A stretch of DNA of 64,000 bases from positions 3,038,001-3,102,000 of the forward strand of contig CALOCY010000004.1 in NCBI GenBank assembly GCA_942491975.1, in the 5' to 3' direction. Positions 27,264 through 35,811 of this stretch are shown piece by piece; position 1 is the stretch's first letter; every line of letters begins with the position of its first letter. Both the position numbers and the translations under genes were made by a program. This DNA is from CALOCY01 sp942491975. GTDB taxonomy: Bacteria > Bacteroidota > Bacteroidia > Bacteroidales > Prolixibacteraceae. A model generated the notes under the pieces. It was not told the DNA's origin. It made no database searches and saw only the letters and a list, made by a program, of their open reading frames with translations.

Positions 27264-27977
27264 TTAACCATGATAAACAATGGTCCCAATCTTTTCTCCC
27301 TGTACCACTTTCAAAAGATTTCCCGGGGTATCCATATCAAAAACAATCACAGGGAGATTGTTCTCTTTGCACATTGTCATCGCCGTCAAATCCATTACTT
27401 TCAGGTTGCGATTGTATACCTCATCAAAAGTGATTTCATCAAATCTCTTTGCAGTAAGATCTTTCTCGGGATCAGCAGTATATACTCCCGCTACCCTGGT
27501 GCCTTTGAGCATTACATCGGCCTTAATCTCAATTCCCCGAAGTGATGAGCCGGTATCGGTGGTAAAATAGGGATTTCCTGTCCCGGCACTAAAAATAACC
27601 ACGTTGCCTTTTTCCAACGCCTCTATTGCTTTAGGTTGAGTATACAGTTCTCCTACCGGTTCCATTCTAATGGCTGTTAGTACCTCTGTTTTTATACCTT
27701 TGTTTTCGAGCACTGAACTTAAAGCAAGGCTATTGATTACGGTGGCCAGCATGCCCATCTGGTCTCCTTTGTAGCGATCAAATCCTTCGGAAGCCCCGGC
27801 AAGACCCCTGAATATATTTCCTCCTCCAATAACAATTCCAACCTGTACACCTAATGCTGCAATTTCTTTGACCTGTTCGGCATAATTATTTAAGCGTTGT
27901 GGGTCAATCCCGTATTGTCGGGTGCCCATCAGTGATTCACCACTGAGTTTTAGCAAAATGCGTTTGTATTTTATCAT
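27264..27977 (-). CDS. pyrH: UMP kinase
   Basis: Phosphorylates UMP to UDP with ATP; hexameric cytosolic enzyme of the amino-acid-kinase fold, allosterically controlled by GTP and UTP in relatives. 237 residues, full length, with KLSGESLMG, GIVIGGGNIFRG, the DQMGMLATVINSLAL helix, FSAGTGNPYFTTDTG and the C-terminal VFDMDTPGNLLKV. First gene of the pyrH-frr operon. The 5' neighbour is a gene-free region holding a candidate small RNA on the same strand. Confidence 0.97.
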   Translation of the reverse strand: MIKYKRILLKLSGESLMGTRQYGIDPQRLNNYAEQVKEIAALGVQVGIVIGGGNIFRGLAGASEGFDRYKGDQMGMLATVINSLALSSVLENKGIKTEVLTAIRMEPVGELYTQPKAIEALEKGNVVIFSAGTGNPYFTTDTGSSLRGIEIKADVMLKGTRVAGVYTADPEKDLTAKRFDEITFDEVYNRNLKVMDLTAMTMCKENNLPVIVFDMDTPGNLLKVVQGEKIGTIVYHG

Positions 27978-28075
27978 ATGTAATTTCTTTTTAACAAAAG
28001 TAACGAAAAAAGCAGATTATCCGGTTAAATAAGTATATCATCTTAACTGGATACTAACAGGGAAGTTTGCTCTTT

Positions 28076-28228
28076 TAAAAGAAAAAGCCGGTTGCGAAGT
28101 TCAACACACAGAAAAATAAAATAAGGAGTAGATGTACCTTAAATTAATAGAAAATATAGTTCGACAACCGGCAGCGCCCTTTGTGCGTGTATAGTCTTAC
28201 TATAGGGCAGAAAAGCAAGACTATCGTC
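28076..28228 (-). ncRNA. candidate small RNA with own promoter and terminator
   Basis: On the minus strand a promoter-like pair (28235-28265) is followed by about 150 bases without an open frame. They end in a stem of GCCGGTTG (complement of 28165-28172) and CAACCGGC (complement of 28087-28094), with a further GAA/TTC pairing inside. The stem is followed at once by TTTTTCTTTT. The 5' part can fold as ATAGTCTT/AAGACTAT (28191-28198 with 28217-28224), or alternatively as GCCCT/AGGGC (28176-28180 with 28204-28208). It does not match tmRNA, SRP RNA or RNase P patterns that I know. A 6S-like or unknown regulatory RNA is possible. The identity is unknown and the ends are approximate. Confidence 0.45.
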
Positions 28229-28234
28229 TAAAGG

Positions 28235-28265
28235 TAAAGATAAGTAAAAAAATCGTATTTACAAA
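28235..28265 (-). promoter_or_regulatory. promoter of the candidate small RNA
   Basis: On the minus strand TTTG (complement of 28262-28265), an exact 19-base spacer, then TATCTTTA (complement of 28235-28242). This matches the phylum consensus except for the last base of the -7 box. Confidence 0.55.
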
Positions 28266-28529
28266 GAGCAATATATCGAGAACTGATATGTTTTTTGAGG
28301 GTTTTAATGAATGGGTAAAATATTTGCACAAATAAACTAATCATTATGAAGAGAATCGGTTTTTCTAACCGGGATCGCCCTATTTGTTGTTGAGTTATGC
28401 CAAAGGGTTGGAAATCAAGATGCTTTAAAGTTGCGAAAAATAAGGTCAATAAGGTCGTTTCCCCGGAACGATACCTTTTCTACCAAGGTTGCTTTTACGA
28501 AATAAGGTTTTAAAAAAACACAATCAAGA

Positions 28530-28674
28530 TTAATCCCAAAGGGGTTAAATTTTAATAACATCCAATGTAATTGGATGAAAAAGATTGATTGTCAGGCATC
28601 AACCCCGCAGTGGGTTGAATAATCAATACAAATTAGTGACAAATACAGATTTAACCCTTGGTTCACATGGGTTA
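28530..28674. repeat. cluster of four short palindromes, three of TTAAYCCC/GGGTTRA type
   Basis: Four inverted repeats lie in 145 bp. TTAATCCC/GGGGTTAA (28530-28537, 28541-28548). CATCCAAT/ATTGGATG (28559-28566, 28570-28577). TCAACCC/GGGTTGA (28599-28605, 28612-28618). TAACCC/GGGTTA (28652-28657, 28669-28674). Three share an AACCC/GGGTT core, like the REP-type palindromes seen in many Bacteroidota genomes. There is no open frame here. Confidence 0.6.
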
Positions 28675-28714
28675 TCAACTACCACTTTATTTGTTTATCA
28701 AGCAGTAATTACTC

Positions 28715-29464
28715 TTATTTATTGTCCAGCCTTCCAAATACCCGTTTCAGGAGGGAAGTGACACGGGCAGCCGGATTTTCACGTATTTTTTTCTCTTCGA
28801 GGGCTACTTTTGAGAACACCCCGTTCAGTGCTTTACGGGTTACATAGGTGTCCAGCCGGGTTTCCACGGGCTTCATATTGGCCAGCTCTCCGATAGTGCT
28901 TCGGGCTACCCTATTGTAATTGGTGCTGAGTGTGTGCCATGAGTCATTGGTTGAGTAATTGCCTACAAGTTTTTTATCCAACGATGCTGTTACTTTAGGT
29001 TTAAATTTTGCTTCAAGTTGCGTGTATGTTTTAGTATGCAGGTAATCGGTTGCAGCTGTTTTTGGACCATATAGTATATTCATGGCGTCACCAATAGTCA
29101 TGGATGTGATGGCCGAAATAAATATGGGCACAGCCTCTTTTGCAGCATCCTCGGCCGCCCGGTTAAGGCGTAATACAACTTCATCCACCATCTTTTTCCC
29201 TCCGGGAATTTTTTGGATATGTTTCGCAATCTCCTGTGCTTCGGGAGGCAGCAATATTTTTACAGCCTGGTCTTTCAAAAAACCGTCAGGCCTGGAGAGT
29301 ATACCCACTGCATTTTGACTTCCGATCCGTAATGCCTCTTTTAATCCTGATGCAACTTCAACTTCCGGATTTTCCGGGGTAACAGACAATTGGTTAACAA
29401 CTGTTTGTAGTTCGGCACAACTGATTAAAGACAGGATAAAAATGAGCGATAATAGTTTTTTCAT
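28715..29464 (-). CDS. DUF4197 domain-containing lipoprotein
   Basis: 249 residues. The start MKKLLSLIFILSLISCAELQ has a lipobox (LISC, Cys16), so it is probably lipid-anchored. The rest has the DUF4197 pattern: a VASGLKEALRIGSQNAV helix, a PPEAQEIAKHIQKIPGGKKMVDEVVLRLNRAAEDAA block, and the C-terminal YVTRKALNGVFSKVALEEKKIRENP... region. Function unknown. It stands alone on the minus strand downstream of the aminotransferase terminator. Confidence 0.85.
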   Translation of the reverse strand: MKKLLSLIFILSLISCAELQTVVNQLSVTPENPEVEVASGLKEALRIGSQNAVGILSRPDGFLKDQAVKILLPPEAQEIAKHIQKIPGGKKMVDEVVLRLNRAAEDAAKEAVPIFISAITSMTIGDAMNILYGPKTAATDYLHTKTYTQLEAKFKPKVTASLDKKLVGNYSTNDSWHTLSTNYNRVARSTIGELANMKPVETRLDTYVTRKALNGVFSKVALEEKKIRENPAARVTSLLKRVFGRLDNK

Positions 29465-29560
29465 CGATTTAAATTTTAGGAAATAACTCAGAGAAATAAT
29501 AGTAACTGTTTAATGGTTTAACGTGAAGGGCTATTGTTTTGTTATAGTTGTTTAAATAGA

Positions 29561-29599
29561 TAAAAAAAGATGCCATCCTTTTTTTAAGATGGCATCTTT
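29561..29599 (-). terminator. intrinsic terminator of the aminotransferase gene
   Basis: AAAGATGCCATC (29566-29577) pairs with GATGGCATCTTT (29588-29599), 12 perfect pairs. On the minus strand further T residues follow (complement of 29562-29568). It sits 22 bases past the stop of the gene at 29621-30928. Confidence 0.85.
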
Positions 29600-29620
29600 G
29601 CATTTATCGGAATATCAATA

Positions 29621-30928
29621 TTAATTGTTTAGATATGTTTCAAACAGCTTTTCAAACAGCTCGGGAACCAGTTTCATTCGCTCTTTGGATGCAACATAGG
29701 CAATACGCATTTGTGTTTTTCCGGGATTCTTTTTCCCGGGCTTTACACTGTAAAAACCACCCATCGGGGCAACCAGCAGTGTAAGCTCTTCACCATTAAT
29801 GCTTACCGATCCCTTTTGTGCACAGAACATAACAAAATCCTGGGCATCAAAATCCTCCCCGGTAATATTTCGGACATCCACAACCGAGTAGAGCGAAGCA
29901 TCGGGACTGGAAACAATAATACCGGGCAGACGTTGTTTCAGGTCGTTGCCCAGGTTGGTCATCATTGGCCGGTAATATTCGCGCAATCCACCATACCATT
30001 CTTGCAGGTCTTCGTGGCTCTCATGTGCCAGTGAACCAAAAATATATTGCCCAATGGCATTTGAGCAAAGGTTTGCTGTGTTTTCTGCTACCGATTGTAC
30101 ATGAAAGCCATTGTTGTCAGTTATTAATGCCCCAATTCGTAATCCACAGGCATTCCACACCTTCGAAGCGGTCTCAATACTGATTCTCCGTCCTTCTATT
30201 CCGGGAACATCTTCGTTAGTCAACCCCCAGATACTGGATGTTTTTCCTCCGGTATAATACAATTCGCGGTACGCTTCATCGCTGACCATCCACATGTTAT
30301 ATTTTACACACAACCCGGCAAGCATCTTCATCTCCTCGAAATCGCAAAAATGGCCTGTTGGGTTATCGTAAGGGATAACGACCATTGCCCCGGGATCATT
30401 CTCCCGGATTACACGCTCTATCTCTTCAATGTCGGGCAGGGTAAAGCTTCCGTCCTCCTGCAGGTGGCGGGTTACCGAACAGGTACTGCGTCCTGTACGG
30501 GCAGCCATTGACAAGTAATTGGTATAAGCGGCATCAATTAAAAGCAGGGGCTTTTCAGATGAACCGGCAGCACCACAAACGCCCAGTACTACCAATTCCA
30601 TGGCCTGACTGCCACCATCTGTTACCTGTGAATACAATCCTTCGGTTTCAAATCCGCTGGAAGCAATAATATTCAGGAATGCCCGGTTGGTCTCTTCCAT
30701 GCCTACCGTTGCAGTATATTTTACTACACCGTCTTTGAAAGGGCTACCTGTTGCATCAAGGTTTAACAACCGCTCTTTCATTGCCGGGTGGACCGGTAGC
30801 GATACGTTGCCAATTGCGGTATTGATGTCTGTAACCGCATCATCTCTTTTCATGAATTCAATCTGTGCCAATCGGATAGACGAAGGCTTACGCGATTGAA
30901 AATGTGTTGACATAACCGGATCTTTCAT
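29621..30928 (-). CDS. PLP-dependent class I/II aminotransferase
   Basis: 435 residues, fold type I. Visible parts are the substrate-side start DINTAIGNVSLPVHPAM, a VTDGGSQAMEL cofactor segment, IPYDNPTGHFCDFEEM (Asn and Asp holding the PLP ring), SDEAYRELYY, and the Schiff-base region SIETASKVWNACGLRIG with the lysine after SIETAS. The C-terminal RIAYVASKERM contains the arginine that binds the substrate carboxylate. It resembles aspartate- or aromatic-type aminotransferases; the amino acid used cannot be told. An alternative start at the internal Met (MSTHFQSRK, five residues later) is possible. Monocistronic. Confidence 0.85.
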   Translation of the reverse strand: MKDPVMSTHFQSRKPSSIRLAQIEFMKRDDAVTDINTAIGNVSLPVHPAMKERLLNLDATGSPFKDGVVKYTATVGMEETNRAFLNIIASSGFETEGLYSQVTDGGSQAMELVVLGVCGAAGSSEKPLLLIDAAYTNYLSMAARTGRSTCSVTRHLQEDGSFTLPDIEEIERVIRENDPGAMVVIPYDNPTGHFCDFEEMKMLAGLCVKYNMWMVSDEAYRELYYTGGKTSSIWGLTNEDVPGIEGRRISIETASKVWNACGLRIGALITDNNGFHVQSVAENTANLCSNAIGQYIFGSLAHESHEDLQEWYGGLREYYRPMMTNLGNDLKQRLPGIIVSSPDASLYSVVDVRNITGEDFDAQDFVMFCAQKGSVSINGEELTLLVAPMGGFYSVKPGKKNPGKTQMRIAYVASKERMKLVPELFEKLFETYLNN

Positions 30929-30964
30929 ACGTACAAATTTTGATTTTAATTGCTGTATTGCCTG

Positions 30965-30981
30965 TCCCGTCTTTAGCGGGA
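30965..30981. repeat. TCCCG/CGGGA palindrome
   Basis: A five-base-pair inverted repeat around TCTTTAG, upstream of the aminotransferase gene. It has the same character as the palindromes at 5209-5225 and 6052-6073. Confidence 0.4.
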
Positions 30982-31158
30982 GAATTTACCATTCAATTTT
31001 TATTGAAATTATTCGGATGGCAAGATAAATCAAATTGAATCTTAAATGCAAGGTCTTTTGTCAGTAATTCAATCGTTTTTCAACATGTTTGTATTTGTGG
31101 GGAATTTTGCTCGCAGACATTAAAAAAGGAAGACCATTTTTATGATCCTCCTCTATTG

Positions 31159-31231
31159 TTGACCTGCCAGGGCTCGAACCTGGACTCTTCTGATCCAGAA
31201 TCAGACGTGTTGCCAATTACACCACAGGTCA
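31159..31231 (-). tRNA. tRNA-Gln (anticodon CTG)
   Basis: On the minus strand the acceptor arms are TGACCTG and CAGGTCA. The anticodon stem TCTGA/TCAGA holds loop TTCTGGA with anticodon CTG. The T-arm reads AGGTTCGAGCCCT. CCA is not encoded (ACAA follows). U1-A72 is the usual glutamine identity pair. Confidence 0.95.
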
Positions 31232-31277
31232 GTCAAAAAAAGATCTCCCTATAGCAGAGAAATCTTTCTGTTTTTTG

Positions 31278-31350
31278 TTGACCCGCCAGGGCTCGAACCT
31301 GGACTCTTCTGAACCAAAATCAGACGTGTTGCCAATTACACCACGGGTCA
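31278..31350 (-). tRNA. tRNA-Gln (anticodon TTG)
   Basis: Nearly identical to the downstream tRNA-Gln(CTG), but with acceptor arms TGACCCG/CGGGTCA and loop TTTTGGT, giving anticodon TTG. It lies 46 bases upstream of the other copy on the same strand and is probably co-transcribed. The pair arose by duplication and anticodon change. Confidence 0.95.
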
Positions 31351-31463
31351 ATCATAAGTCTCTTTTTGAAAAGACTGTGCAAAAGTATAAAATTTTTCTT
31401 TTTGCCAAAAATTTTGTGTGGAATAAAATTTAGGAGAGGTGCAAAAAGAAACGGTCTAAAAAA

Positions 31464-32279
31464 TCATTCAATGCCTCCTATGGTCTCTTTTATAATTTTG
31501 GTCATTTGAGGTTCGGCCTGCATGGCCACTTTTTGTACCTCTTCGTGCGAAACCTCCACAATTTGCCCGGGAACACCGCTATCAGTAATAATGGAGATGC
31601 CAAAACAGGTCAATTCCATATGGCGGGCAACAATCACTTCGGTCACAGTAGACATTCCTACGGCATCCCCTCCCAAGATACGGAACATCTTGTATTCGGC
31701 CGGGGTTTCAAAAGTTGGGCCTGATACCCCTACATAAACGCCCTCTTTCAGGTTAATGTGGTTCATTTTTGCAATCAGTTTTGCTTTCTCTTTCAATTTC
31801 CGGTCGTAGGCATGGCTCATATCAGGGAAGCGTGTTCCCAGTTCTTTATTGTTGGGGCCAATCAACGGGTTCCCGGGAAACATATTGATATGGTCAGTGA
31901 TGATCATAATGTCCCCCACTTCAAAATCGGGATTTAACCCGCCACTGGCATTCGACACAAAAAGGTGGGAGATGCCCAGGTGTTTCATTACACGTACCGG
32001 GAACGTAATTTCCTGAAACGAATAGCCCTCATAATAGTGGAAACGTCCCTGCATGGCTACAATTTTTTTGCCTTCAAGTGTTCCGAAAATAAGCCGGCCT
32101 TTATGCCCCTCTACTGTCGATACCGGAAAACCAGGGATACTTTCATAATCCAGCGTGTGGGCAATGTCAATTTCATTAACCAATCCGCCTAATCCTGTTC
32201 CCAGGATAATGCCTACTTCAGGTTTGAAGTTTGTTTTTTCTAGAATGTAGGTCGAAGTTACTTTTATTTTCTCTAACAT
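31464..32279 (-). CDS. purine nucleoside phosphorylase (inosine/guanosine type)
   Basis: Splits inosine, guanosine and their deoxy forms with phosphate. 271 residues, typical of the trimeric PNP class. Motifs are GIILGTGLGG (phosphate loop), EGHKGRLIFGTLEG, MQGRFHYYEGY, VSNASGGLNPDFEVGDIM, VYVGVSGPTFETPAEYKM and DAVGMSTVTEVIVARH. Its first 62 bases overlap the end of lpxK in another frame, so the two genes are translationally linked. They are often neighbours in Bacteroidota. Confidence 0.94.
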   Translation of the reverse strand: MLEKIKVTSTYILEKTNFKPEVGIILGTGLGGLVNEIDIAHTLDYESIPGFPVSTVEGHKGRLIFGTLEGKKIVAMQGRFHYYEGYSFQEITFPVRVMKHLGISHLFVSNASGGLNPDFEVGDIMIITDHINMFPGNPLIGPNNKELGTRFPDMSHAYDRKLKEKAKLIAKMNHINLKEGVYVGVSGPTFETPAEYKMFRILGGDAVGMSTVTEVIVARHMELTCFGISIITDSGVPGQIVEVSHEEVQKVAMQAEPQMTKIIKETIGGIE

Positions 32280-33324
32280 AATTTAATATTTTTCGGTCAA
32301 ATTGTTTTTCTTCGTTATCAAGAAATCTGATTTTCAACGGAATATAGTACAGATAAGGTTTTAGCTCATCAGGGAATGCAATATCCCTGAAACGCATCAC
32401 ATCTTTCTCGGTTGTAATAATGATCTTTTTGAAATTCTGTATTGAATAAAACCTTTCAAGGATATTTTTCATGTCATTGCCGGTAAACGTATGGTGATCA
32501 GGGAAATTTAATATCTCCGTAGCAGGTATTTTTTCCATTACATACTTTTCCAGTAAAGCAGGATTTGCTATCCCGGTAATAAGCAATGAAGCATAATGAG
32601 ACATCTCTTCCAGATTGTTGATTATGGTGGATGTATCGGGGTATGCAGGGGTAATATTACCGTACTCAAGAGTGGTGAAAAACAGGTTTTGATAAGGCCT
32701 GATGTTAAGTTCTTTTGAGAAAATCCGCCGGTCAATGGGTTTTATTTTTGGGGGACATTTAGTGATAATAATAATCCCTGCCCGCCTGAGCGCACTCGTA
32801 GATTCACGTAAACGGCCAACCGGTAACAATTGATCTTCGCCAACAGGCCTGTTGTAATCGATGAGCGCAATGTTTATTCCCGGTTTTACATACCTGTGCT
32901 GAAAAGCATCATCGAGTAGAATAATGTCGGGTTTTCTGTCGTCTTCCTGAGAAAATAACAGCTTTATCCCGCGTACCCTTTTTTCATCGACAGCTACTTG
33001 TATATTGGGGAATTTATTTTTCATTTGCATGGGTTCATCACCAATCGATATAGAGCTGGCGGTATCATCAGCAAAAATAAACCCGGATGTTTTTCGCTTG
33101 TATCCCCGGCTAAGCGTTGCCACTTTAAACTCATCGGAAAGTAACCGGATAAGGTATTCGGTGTGTGGTGTTTTTCCGGTGCCGCCAACGGTAATGTTAC
33201 CAACAGAGATTACAGGTTGATCAAACTCCTGCGAATGCAACAACTTAGTGTTGAACATGAAATTGCGTATGGATACAACAATCCCGTACAGTATTGACAA
33301 TGGATATAGAAAGAGTTTGATCAT
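32218..33324 (-). CDS. lpxK: tetraacyldisaccharide 4'-kinase
   Basis: Adds the 4'-phosphate to the lipid A precursor at the inner face of the inner membrane. 368 residues. One N-terminal membrane-associated helix, SVGNITVGGTGKTPH with the P-loop (about 47-52), GYKRKTSGF, a DEPMQMKNKFPN segment, the DDAFQHRYVKPGINIALIDY Walker-B-like region, and the C-terminal FPDHHTFT block. Its last 21 codons overlap the purine nucleoside phosphorylase gene. The organism therefore makes a phosphorylated lipid A intermediate. Confidence 0.94.
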   Translation of the reverse strand: MIKLFLYPLSILYGIVVSIRNFMFNTKLLHSQEFDQPVISVGNITVGGTGKTPHTEYLIRLLSDEFKVATLSRGYKRKTSGFIFADDTASSISIGDEPMQMKNKFPNIQVAVDEKRVRGIKLLFSQEDDRKPDIILLDDAFQHRYVKPGINIALIDYNRPVGEDQLLPVGRLRESTSALRRAGIIIITKCPPKIKPIDRRIFSKELNIRPYQNLFFTTLEYGNITPAYPDTSTIINNLEEMSHYASLLITGIANPALLEKYVMEKIPATEILNFPDHHTFTGNDMKNILERFYSIQNFKKIIITTEKDVMRFRDIAFPDELKPYLYYIPLKIRFLDNEEKQFDRKILNYVRENKSNFDLHSRKNKLQT

Positions 33325-33369
33325 TCTGCTGTTTGTTTGGGCAACGCTAATTTCTTAAAATTTAGGCAC

Positions 33370-33414
33370 AAAAAAAAGAAGCTGTCCACTCTTTTGTGAA
33401 GACAGCTTCTTTTT
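33370..33414 (-). terminator. intrinsic terminator of sppA
   Basis: AAAAGAAGCTGTC (ending 33386) pairs with GACAGCTTCTTTT (from 33401), about 13 pairs, with a T-run on the minus-strand exit side (complement of the A-run at 33370-33377). It lies 18 bases past the sppA stop. Confidence 0.85.
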
Positions 33415-33431
33415 GAAAGATATAAAGCGAC

Positions 33432-35213
33432 TTATTCAACAATTAACTCATAAGGCATGCGGGCCATAACGCCTTCCATATTCGATGCATTTTCCAGGGC
33501 ATTATAGTAAGGCATAACCTTTTTTAGGTTACTTCCAAAGAAGATTGACATGCCGGCATTTCCGGTTAACCCTTTCATGAATGCTTGAAAAGGATCTTCC
33601 AGTTTAGGGAGTTCAACAATCCTGCACTCTTCCAATCCTGCTTTCTCTTTAGCAATTTCAATGGCTGTTTCCAATCCGCCCAATACATCAACCAATCCGA
33701 TTTCCAGTGCATCTTCACCTGACCATACTCGTCCTTCTCCGATCGTATTAAATTTTTCTTTTGGTATTTTTCGCCCGTTTGACACTTTAGCAACGAAACT
33801 CTTATAACCTTTTTCAATGGTGTGTTGCAGTACATTACGCTCGAAAGTGGTCATTGGACGGATAAGGCTGATAAAGTCACTGTTTTCGTTGGTTTTTGCC
33901 ACATCAAAAGTGACACCAATTTTATCGGTTAATAACTCTCCGGCATTGGGTATTGTCGCAAAAATACCGATTGATCCGGTAATGGTGTTCGGGTTGGCAA
34001 CAATCGTATCGGCTTCGCATGACATGTAATAGCCTCCTGAGGCGGCGACATCACCGAATGATACAATAACAGGTTTTGCCTGTTTTGCCAATACCACTTC
34101 CCGCCACATGATATCTGAACCGATAACAGTTCCTCCGGGTGAATTTACACGTAATACAATAGCCTTGTAGGCGCTGTCTTTTCGGGCTTTACGAATGGCT
34201 TTTGCAACTTCCTCCGAGTCAATTTGATTGTCTCCTGCACTGCCATCTCCTGCATCAATAGCACCGCCTGCATAAATCACAGCAATCTTGTCTTTGTGAA
34301 GTTTTAATTTTTTCCCGGGCACAGGTGCTTTGACATAAGAAGATACACTGATGGTTGGAATGCCTTTTTTTGATGTTGTTCCGGTCAGTGCCTTCAGGTC
34401 ATCGAGTACCTGATCACGATATTTCAATCCATCAATCAAACCATACTCAACAGCCAATTTTATATCTTTAAACAAGCTGACATTATCTGCTATTTTATTC
34501 AGTTTTTTGATGTCGATATCGCGTTCTTCAGCAACGCCTTTTAAAACCTGGTCCCACATACTGTTAAGGTAAGCCTCGTTCTGCTCTCTGTTTTCGGGAC
34601 TCATGTCTTCACGAAGGTATGGTTCTACAGCGGCTTTAAACTTCCCGTGGCGGACAACCTGCATCTCTACGCCAATTTTGTTTTGCAACTTCTTGAAAAA
34701 AAGCAGTTGTGCACTTAATCCGGTGAAACCAATCATCCCTTCCGGGTTTACGATGATGCTGTCGGCTACCGAATTAAGATAATATGCCTTTTGTGAATAG
34801 AAATTGGAATAGGCATAAATAAATTTTCCGCTTGTTTTAAAATGCTTTAATGCATTCCGGATCTCTTCCGTTGTAGCATATCCTGCCCCTACATTGGAGT
34901 GTGTGATGTAGATCCCTTTTATACGGTCATCCGTCTCTGCTTTTTTAATGCTTTTAAGGATATCATTTAATCCCAGTTTATTGTAACTTCCCATTCCGGG
35001 AAGATCTAAATTACTAAAAGGGTCGTTGGGGACACGGTCAGAAATTTGTGCATTGAGGTTTAGCTCCAATACAGAGTTGTTTTTTACCTGAACAGGTTTA
35101 TCCCCTGCTGAAATAATGGCTGAAAATATACCTATTGAGATAAAGAATATAATTACCCAGGCAATCATAACCCCTAAAATGGTGGCAAGTGTGTACTTAA
35201 AAAATGTTTTCAT
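33432..35213 (-). CDS. sppA: signal peptide peptidase SppA, 67-kDa type
   Basis: Membrane-bound serine protease that degrades cleaved signal peptides. 593 residues with an N-terminal transmembrane helix (about 10-35) and two tandem S49 domains as in the long E. coli-type form. The likely catalytic lysine is in GKFKAAVEPYL (Lys193) in the first domain. The nucleophile serine is in GDVAASGGYYMSC in the second domain. Both are present, so the enzyme should be active. It is divergent from folK. The terminator downstream separates it from lpxK. Confidence 0.94.
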   Translation of the reverse strand: MKTFFKYTLATILGVMIAWVIIFFISIGIFSAIISAGDKPVQVKNNSVLELNLNAQISDRVPNDPFSNLDLPGMGSYNKLGLNDILKSIKKAETDDRIKGIYITHSNVGAGYATTEEIRNALKHFKTSGKFIYAYSNFYSQKAYYLNSVADSIIVNPEGMIGFTGLSAQLLFFKKLQNKIGVEMQVVRHGKFKAAVEPYLREDMSPENREQNEAYLNSMWDQVLKGVAEERDIDIKKLNKIADNVSLFKDIKLAVEYGLIDGLKYRDQVLDDLKALTGTTSKKGIPTISVSSYVKAPVPGKKLKLHKDKIAVIYAGGAIDAGDGSAGDNQIDSEEVAKAIRKARKDSAYKAIVLRVNSPGGTVIGSDIMWREVVLAKQAKPVIVSFGDVAASGGYYMSCEADTIVANPNTITGSIGIFATIPNAGELLTDKIGVTFDVAKTNENSDFISLIRPMTTFERNVLQHTIEKGYKSFVAKVSNGRKIPKEKFNTIGEGRVWSGEDALEIGLVDVLGGLETAIEIAKEKAGLEECRIVELPKLEDPFQAFMKGLTGNAGMSIFFGSNLKKVMPYYNALENASNMEGVMARMPYELIVE

Positions 35214-35313
35214 TGTTTTACTATTTAGTTTTTGGTTTTAAAGCATTTAATCATTTCCCTTTCTTGACAATTGGTCGTACTTTTATCAAAAATATTACAA
35301 AAAACCGGATTTA

Positions 35314-35808
35314 ATGACACTTGTTTATTTCATTATAGGAGGGAATCAGGGAGACAGGGCACTTTTATTGCAAAAAACGGTGGACAGAATTGTCGAAGAA
35401 ATTGGAGATTTACAGGCTGTCTCTTCCATATATGAATCTGATCCCTGGGGATTTAAGTGCGAGAATACATTTCTTAACCAGGTAATTGTTGTAGAGACAG
35501 AGCTACTCCCTCGCCAGGTTTTGAAAAAAGCATTGGACATTGAAACTGAAACGGGACGAAAAAGAACAGGCGAAAGATATGCTTCACGTACCATGGATAT
35601 TGATATTCTTTTCTATGATAACCTTATTATTGATGACCCGGACCTGAAGATCCCTCATTCGTTATTGCACGAAAGACGGTTTGTACTTGTTCCGCTGGCT
35701 GAGGTCGCAGCACAACTTGTACACCCGTTATTGAATAAAACGGTTGCTACGCTGGTTGGGGAGTGTGAAGATAGAGGGGAGGTACGTATTTTTTCATCCG
35801 ATCAATAG
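35314..35808 (+). CDS. folK: 2-amino-4-hydroxy-6-hydroxymethyldihydropteridine diphosphokinase
   Basis: Transfers pyrophosphate from ATP to the pterin in folate synthesis. 164 residues, normal for HPPK. Motifs are YFIIGGNQGDR, VSSIYESDPWGF, NQVIVVETEL, RYASRTMDIDILFYDN with the two metal-binding Asp, and PHSLLHERRFVLVPLAEVA. It converges with upp, whose stop is 3 bases away. Confidence 0.96.
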   Translation: MTLVYFIIGGNQGDRALLLQKTVDRIVEEIGDLQAVSSIYESDPWGFKCENTFLNQVIVVETELLPRQVLKKALDIETETGRKRTGERYASRTMDIDILFYDNLIIDDPDLKIPHSLLHERRFVLVPLAEVAAQLVHPLLNKTVATLVGECEDRGEVRIFSSDQ

Positions 35809-35811
35809 GTT

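Noticed and set aside
28228..28449. 73-codon minus-strand open frame in the gene-free region
   Set aside because: No recognisable protein features. It starts in AT-rich sequence and covers the promoter of the candidate small RNA.
28559..28674. CRISPR array
   Set aside because: The palindromes differ in sequence and spacing, there are no equal-length spacers, and no cas genes are in the window.
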